Position numbers and translations under genes: made by a program
In this document: positions 6,444-8,983 of the stretch, one piece after another
Layout of the letters: the number at the start of each line of letters is the position of its first letter
How positions within the stretch are numbered: the stretch's first letter is position 1
Assembly: GCA_007116535.1 (NCBI GenBank)
Contig: SKIG01000254.1
Coordinates: 1-8,983 of the forward strand
Direction: 5' to 3'
DNA length: 8,983 nucleotides
Source: Psychroflexus sp.
GTDB lineage: Bacteria > Bacteroidota > Bacteroidia > Flavobacteriales > Flavobacteriaceae
The notes under the pieces: generated by a model
Told to the model about the DNA's origin: nothing
Databases searched by the model: none
What the model saw: only the letters and a program-made list of their open reading frames with translations

Positions 6444-6749
6444 ATGAATAAATTAGAAAAAATGACAGATGTCGAATTGGAGATTGTTTTCCAAAAAGCT
6501 TTTCATAAGCTCAGTATAACAACGAAGAAATTTCCACCCGACATTTTACTTCAATTCTACGCCTACTACAAACAAGCTACCAATGATAATCAACTTAGGG
6601 TTTTTCATCAACCTGAAAGTGGTGAAGAATTAGTTACTGCCTTTAAGGCAAATGCTCTTTTTCAAATCAGGAAATACTCGCAAAGAGAAGCAAAGATTAA
6701 ATACATTGAAATTGCTCAAAAAGAATTAGGCGAAGATATTTTTGCTTAA
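6444..6749 (+). CDS. Small acyl-CoA-binding protein (ACBP family), divergent
   Basis: ACBPs are four-helix proteins that bind long-chain acyl-CoA in the cytoplasm. From the ATG at 6444 the product has 101 residues, close to the usual 85-100. The signature PPDILLQFYAYYKQAT (31-46) is clear. By alignment to bovine ACBP by eye, Y39, K43, K68 and Y87 match the ligand-contacting Tyr28, Lys32, Lys54 and Tyr73. The two tryptophans of the eukaryotic KWDAW motif are replaced (K-A-N-A-L here). Three starts are possible: ATG 6435 (overlapping psd), ATG 6444 (2 bp after the psd stop) and ATG 6462. I chose 6444 as the coupled start, but none has a good Shine-Dalgarno. Position next to cdsA and psd suggests a role in lipid synthesis or acyl-CoA handling. 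The stop codon lies in the terminator loop. Confidence 0.88.
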   Translation: MNKLEKMTDVELEIVFQKAFHKLSITTKKFPPDILLQFYAYYKQATNDNQLRVFHQPESGEELVTAFKANALFQIRKYSQREAKIKYIEIAQKELGEDIFA

Positions 6750-6773
6750 AAATCTTCGCCTACCTAACTTTTT
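6727..6773. terminator. Probable bidirectional terminator between ACBP gene and alaS
   Basis: A perfect 11-bp inverted repeat, TAGGCGAAGAT (6727-6737) and ATCTTCGCCTA (6752-6762), is extended by four T-A pairs after a one-base bulge (A6738), leaving a 5-nt loop at 6743-6747. On the + strand it is followed by CTAACTTTTT (T-run 6769-6773). On the minus strand the stem is followed by ATTCTTTTTG (6726 downwards). It can therefore end both the ACBP transcript and the convergent alaS transcript. The left arm lies within the last codons of the ACBP gene, whose TAA overlaps the loop. Confidence 0.8.
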
Positions 6774-6791
6774 ATTATTTAACACCAATAA

Positions 6792-8983
6792 TTAACAGAG
6801 TTCGAGTAAACTTTTTGCAGCTTTTAATGCGTTTGTTATTCCTTCTGGATTTTTACCTCCTGCTGTTGCAAAAAAGGCTTGGCCACCACCACCTCCTTGA
6901 ATGAACTTGCCTAATTCCCGAACTATTTGGCCTGCATTTAATTCTTTTTCCTCTGCTAATTCTTTGGAAATATAGCATGAAAGTAAAGCCTTCTCATCTA
7001 GCTTAGCGCCCAACACAACTATAACACTATCCAATTCTCCTGCTAACTGAAATGAAATGTCTTTCATTCCGTTAGCATCTAAATCTACTTCTTCAATAAG
7101 AAAATTAATACCATTTTTAGTGCTGATTTTAGCTTTCAATTCTTGCTTTAAAGCCTTTTTCTTGTCAGCTAATAACTGCTCGACTTGTTTCTTTAGCTGT
7201 GTATTTTCCTCTTGCAAAAATGTAACAGACTTCAATACATCCTTTGTATTATTCAATGCTTTAGCAACTTCATTTAGTGTAGCAGTCTTGTCTGTTAAAT
7301 AATTTTTAGCAGCTTCACCGGTAATGGCTTCTATTCTTCGAACACCTGCTGCTACTGCTGTTTCTTGCTTGATAATAAAGTGCCAAATATCTGAAGTGTT
7401 CTGAACGTGTGTACCACCACATAGTTCTTTGGAATCACCAAAACCAATCATGCGAACTGTATCTCCATATTTTTCTCCAAAAAGAGCTAATGCTCCTTCG
7501 TCTAAAGCATTTTGAAATGGAATATTTCTTTTTTCATTTAGGGCTAACCCATCTTTAATTCGTGCATTTACAAATTCTTCAACAGCAGTAATTTCTTCCT
7601 CTGTCATTTTGGAGAAATGAGAGAAGTCGAAGCGTAAAGCGCTACCTTTGACTAAAGAGCCTTTTTGTTCTACATGAGTTCCTAAAATTCTTCGTAGTGC
7701 TTGGTGCAATAAATGAGTTGCTGTATGGTTTGCGGCAGTTCTTGCACGTTGATTGCCATCAACTACTGCTTGAAAAGTTTCTTCTAAATTAGATGGCAAA
7801 TTTTTAGTAAAGTGTATAATCAGGTTATTTTCTTTCTTGGTGTCAATTATATAGGTGGTTTCACCGTTGGGTGATTCCAGATATCCTTTATCTCCTATTT
7901 GACCACCACCCTCAGGATAAAATGGGGTTAGATTGAACACTAACTGAAATAATTCCCCTTCCTTTTTATTAGTTATTTTTCTGTAACGAGTAATTTTCAC
8001 TTTGGCAGAAAGGAAATCGTAGCCAACAAACTCTTCATCGTCATCTTCTCTTAAAACTACCCAATCATCAGTAATAGAAACTGCAGCATCTTTTGAGCGT
8101 TGCTTTTGTTTGTTTAGTGAAGCTTCAAAAGCAGCTTCATCTACAGAGAATCCGTTTTCTGACAAAATAAGTGAGGTCAAATCGAATGGAAATCCATAGG
8201 TATCGTATAACTCAAATGCCTTCGCTCCTGAAATTTCTTTTGTTGAAGCTTCCTTCATAACTTTATCTAGTAATGCAATACCTTGATCTAATGTTCTAAG
8301 AAAAGAATTTTCTTCTTCTTTGATAACGCTTTCACAAAGAATCTTTTGAGTTCGGATTTCAGGAAAAGTAGAGCCCATATGGTTGGCGAGAACTTCAACT
8401 AACTTATAAATAAATGCTTCTCTGGTTTGCAAAAAGGTGAACCCATAACGTATAGCACGTCTTAAAATACGTCGAATAACATATCCCGCACCATTATTGC
8501 TTGGCAACTGACCATCTGCAATAGCAAAGGCAACAGCACGAACGTGGTCAGCTATGACTCGTATTGCGATGTCGATTTTTTCTTCTTTCCCGTAACTTAC
8601 ACCTGTAATATTTTCAATTTCTCTAATAAGAGGAGTAAACACATCTGTATCATAATTAGAGGTAACCCCTTGCATAGCCATACAAAGTCTTTCAAAACCC
8701 ATTCCAGTATCTACGTGCTTAGCAGGTAAAGTTTCGAGTTGGCCGTTAGCTTTTCGATTGAATTGAATAAAAACTAAATTCCATATTTCTACTACAAGTG
8801 GATGGTCTTTGTTGACAAGTTGGTCTCCTGAGATTTTAGCTTTTTCCTCTGCAGAACGCAAATCGACATGAATTTCGGAAGCAGGACCACAAGGACCTTG
8901 GTCGCCCATTTCCCAGAAATTATCTTTCTTATTCCCTAAAATAATTTTATTTTCATCAACCAATTTTTTCCAGATATCAAGTG
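6792..8983 (-). CDS. alaS: Alanyl-tRNA synthetase, 5'-partial
   Basis: AlaRS charges tRNA-Ala and clears mischarged Ser and Gly. The frame is open to the right edge; the first complete codon is at 8981-8979 and reads [12 protein letters not shown], so the TTG at 8963 is an internal Leu codon. About 729 residues are visible of the usual 870 or so, and the N-terminal part with class II motif 1 is outside. Numbered from the first complete codon: [17 protein letters not shown] (22-38), [10 protein letters not shown] (90-99), motif 3 [13 protein letters not shown] (164-176), [10 protein letters not shown] (355-364), editing-site zinc ligands HTATH (419-423) and CGGTH (521-525), a short coiled coil (about 581-618), and the Gly-rich DHHA1 domain [15 protein letters not shown] (695-709). 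One oddity is Ala for the second Cys of GPCGPCSE. It converges on the ACBP gene and shares its terminator. Confidence 0.98.
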   Translation of the reverse strand, partial: LDIWKKLVDENKIILGNKKDNFWEMGDQGPCGPASEIHVDLRSAEEKAKISGDQLVNKDHPLVVEIWNLVFIQFNRKANGQLETLPAKHVDTGMGFERLCMAMQGVTSNYDTDVFTPLIREIENITGVSYGKEEKIDIAIRVIADHVRAVAFAIADGQLPSNNGAGYVIRRILRRAIRYGFTFLQTREAFIYKLVEVLANHMGSTFPEIRTQKILCESVIKEEENSFLRTLDQGIALLDKVMKEASTKEISGAKAFELYDTYGFPFDLTSLILSENGFSVDEAAFEASLNKQKQRSKDAAVSITDDWVVLREDDDEEFVGYDFLSAKVKITRYRKITNKKEGELFQLVFNLTPFYPEGGGQIGDKGYLESPNGETTYIIDTKKENNLIIHFTKNLPSNLEETFQAVVDGNQRARTAANHTATHLLHQALRRILGTHVEQKGSLVKGSALRFDFSHFSKMTEEEITAVEEFVNARIKDGLALNEKRNIPFQNALDEGALALFGEKYGDTVRMIGFGDSKELCGGTHVQNTSDIWHFIIKQETAVAAGVRRIEAITGEAAKNYLTDKTATLNEVAKALNNTKDVLKSVTFLQEENTQLKKQVEQLLADKKKALKQELKAKISTKNGINFLIEEVDLDANGMKDISFQLAGELDSVIVVLGAKLDEKALLSCYISKELAEEKELNAGQIVRELGKFIQGGGGGQAFFATAGGKNPEGITNALKAAKSLLELC

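Noticed and set aside
7057..7302. Plus-strand frame of 81 codons inside alaS
   Set aside because: It is antisense to the AlaRS coiled-coil region; its Ser/Phe/Cys-rich product mirrors Lys/Glu/Ala codons. There is no promoter or ribosome site.
8544..8729. Plus-strand frame of 61 codons inside alaS
   Set aside because: It is antisense to conserved AlaRS sequence and shows no domain.
8961..8963. TTG at 8963 (minus strand) as the start of alaS
   Set aside because: Upstream codons read L-D-I-W-K-K, typical of AlaRS, and more than 100 residues of the N-terminal catalytic region would be missing. The gene runs off the window.

Overview
The window looks like chromosomal DNA of a Bacteroidota bacterium, most likely Flavobacteriales. 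The DNA is AT-rich. Starts lack strong Shine-Dalgarno sites and have A-rich leaders instead. Two start regions carry TAnnTTTG boxes, the Bacteroidota -7 promoter element. The protein sequences (PyrE, RsfS, FtsH, AlaRS) and the order pyrE / SRPBCC / birA(-) / rsfS / ftsH / LUD / cdsA / psd / ACBP match what I remember of this group. I could run no search, so the taxonomic call is inference.

Layout. At the left edge pyrE (5' end cut off by the window) is followed after 3 bp by a small SRPBCC-fold protein (605-997). Convergent to these, on the minus strand, is a monofunctional biotin ligase, birA (1015-1758). Divergent from birA, the + strand holds rsfS (1846-2211, TTG start) and ftsH (2228-4303), closed by a hairpin terminator (4308-4338). 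After this terminator and two candidate -7 boxes comes a tightly packed run: a LUD-domain protein (4395-4991), cdsA (4998-5801), psd (5791-6441, overlapping cdsA by 11 bp) and a small acyl-CoA-binding protein (about 6444-6749). An inverted repeat at 6727-6762 has T-rich tracts on both sides and appears to terminate both this run and the convergent alaS gene. alaS (6792 to the right edge, minus strand) lacks its N-terminal part because the window ends.

Functionally these are core housekeeping genes: pyrimidine synthesis (PyrE), biotin attachment (BirA), ribosome silencing (RsfS), membrane protein quality control (FtsH), phosphatidylethanolamine synthesis (CdsA and Psd, with acyl-CoA binding next to them) and alanyl-tRNA charging (AlaRS). 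No gap exceeds 300 bp. I see no mobile element, CRISPR array, tRNA or rRNA, and no convincing novel system. The least understood pieces are the LUD protein, the SRPBCC protein and the divergent ACBP.
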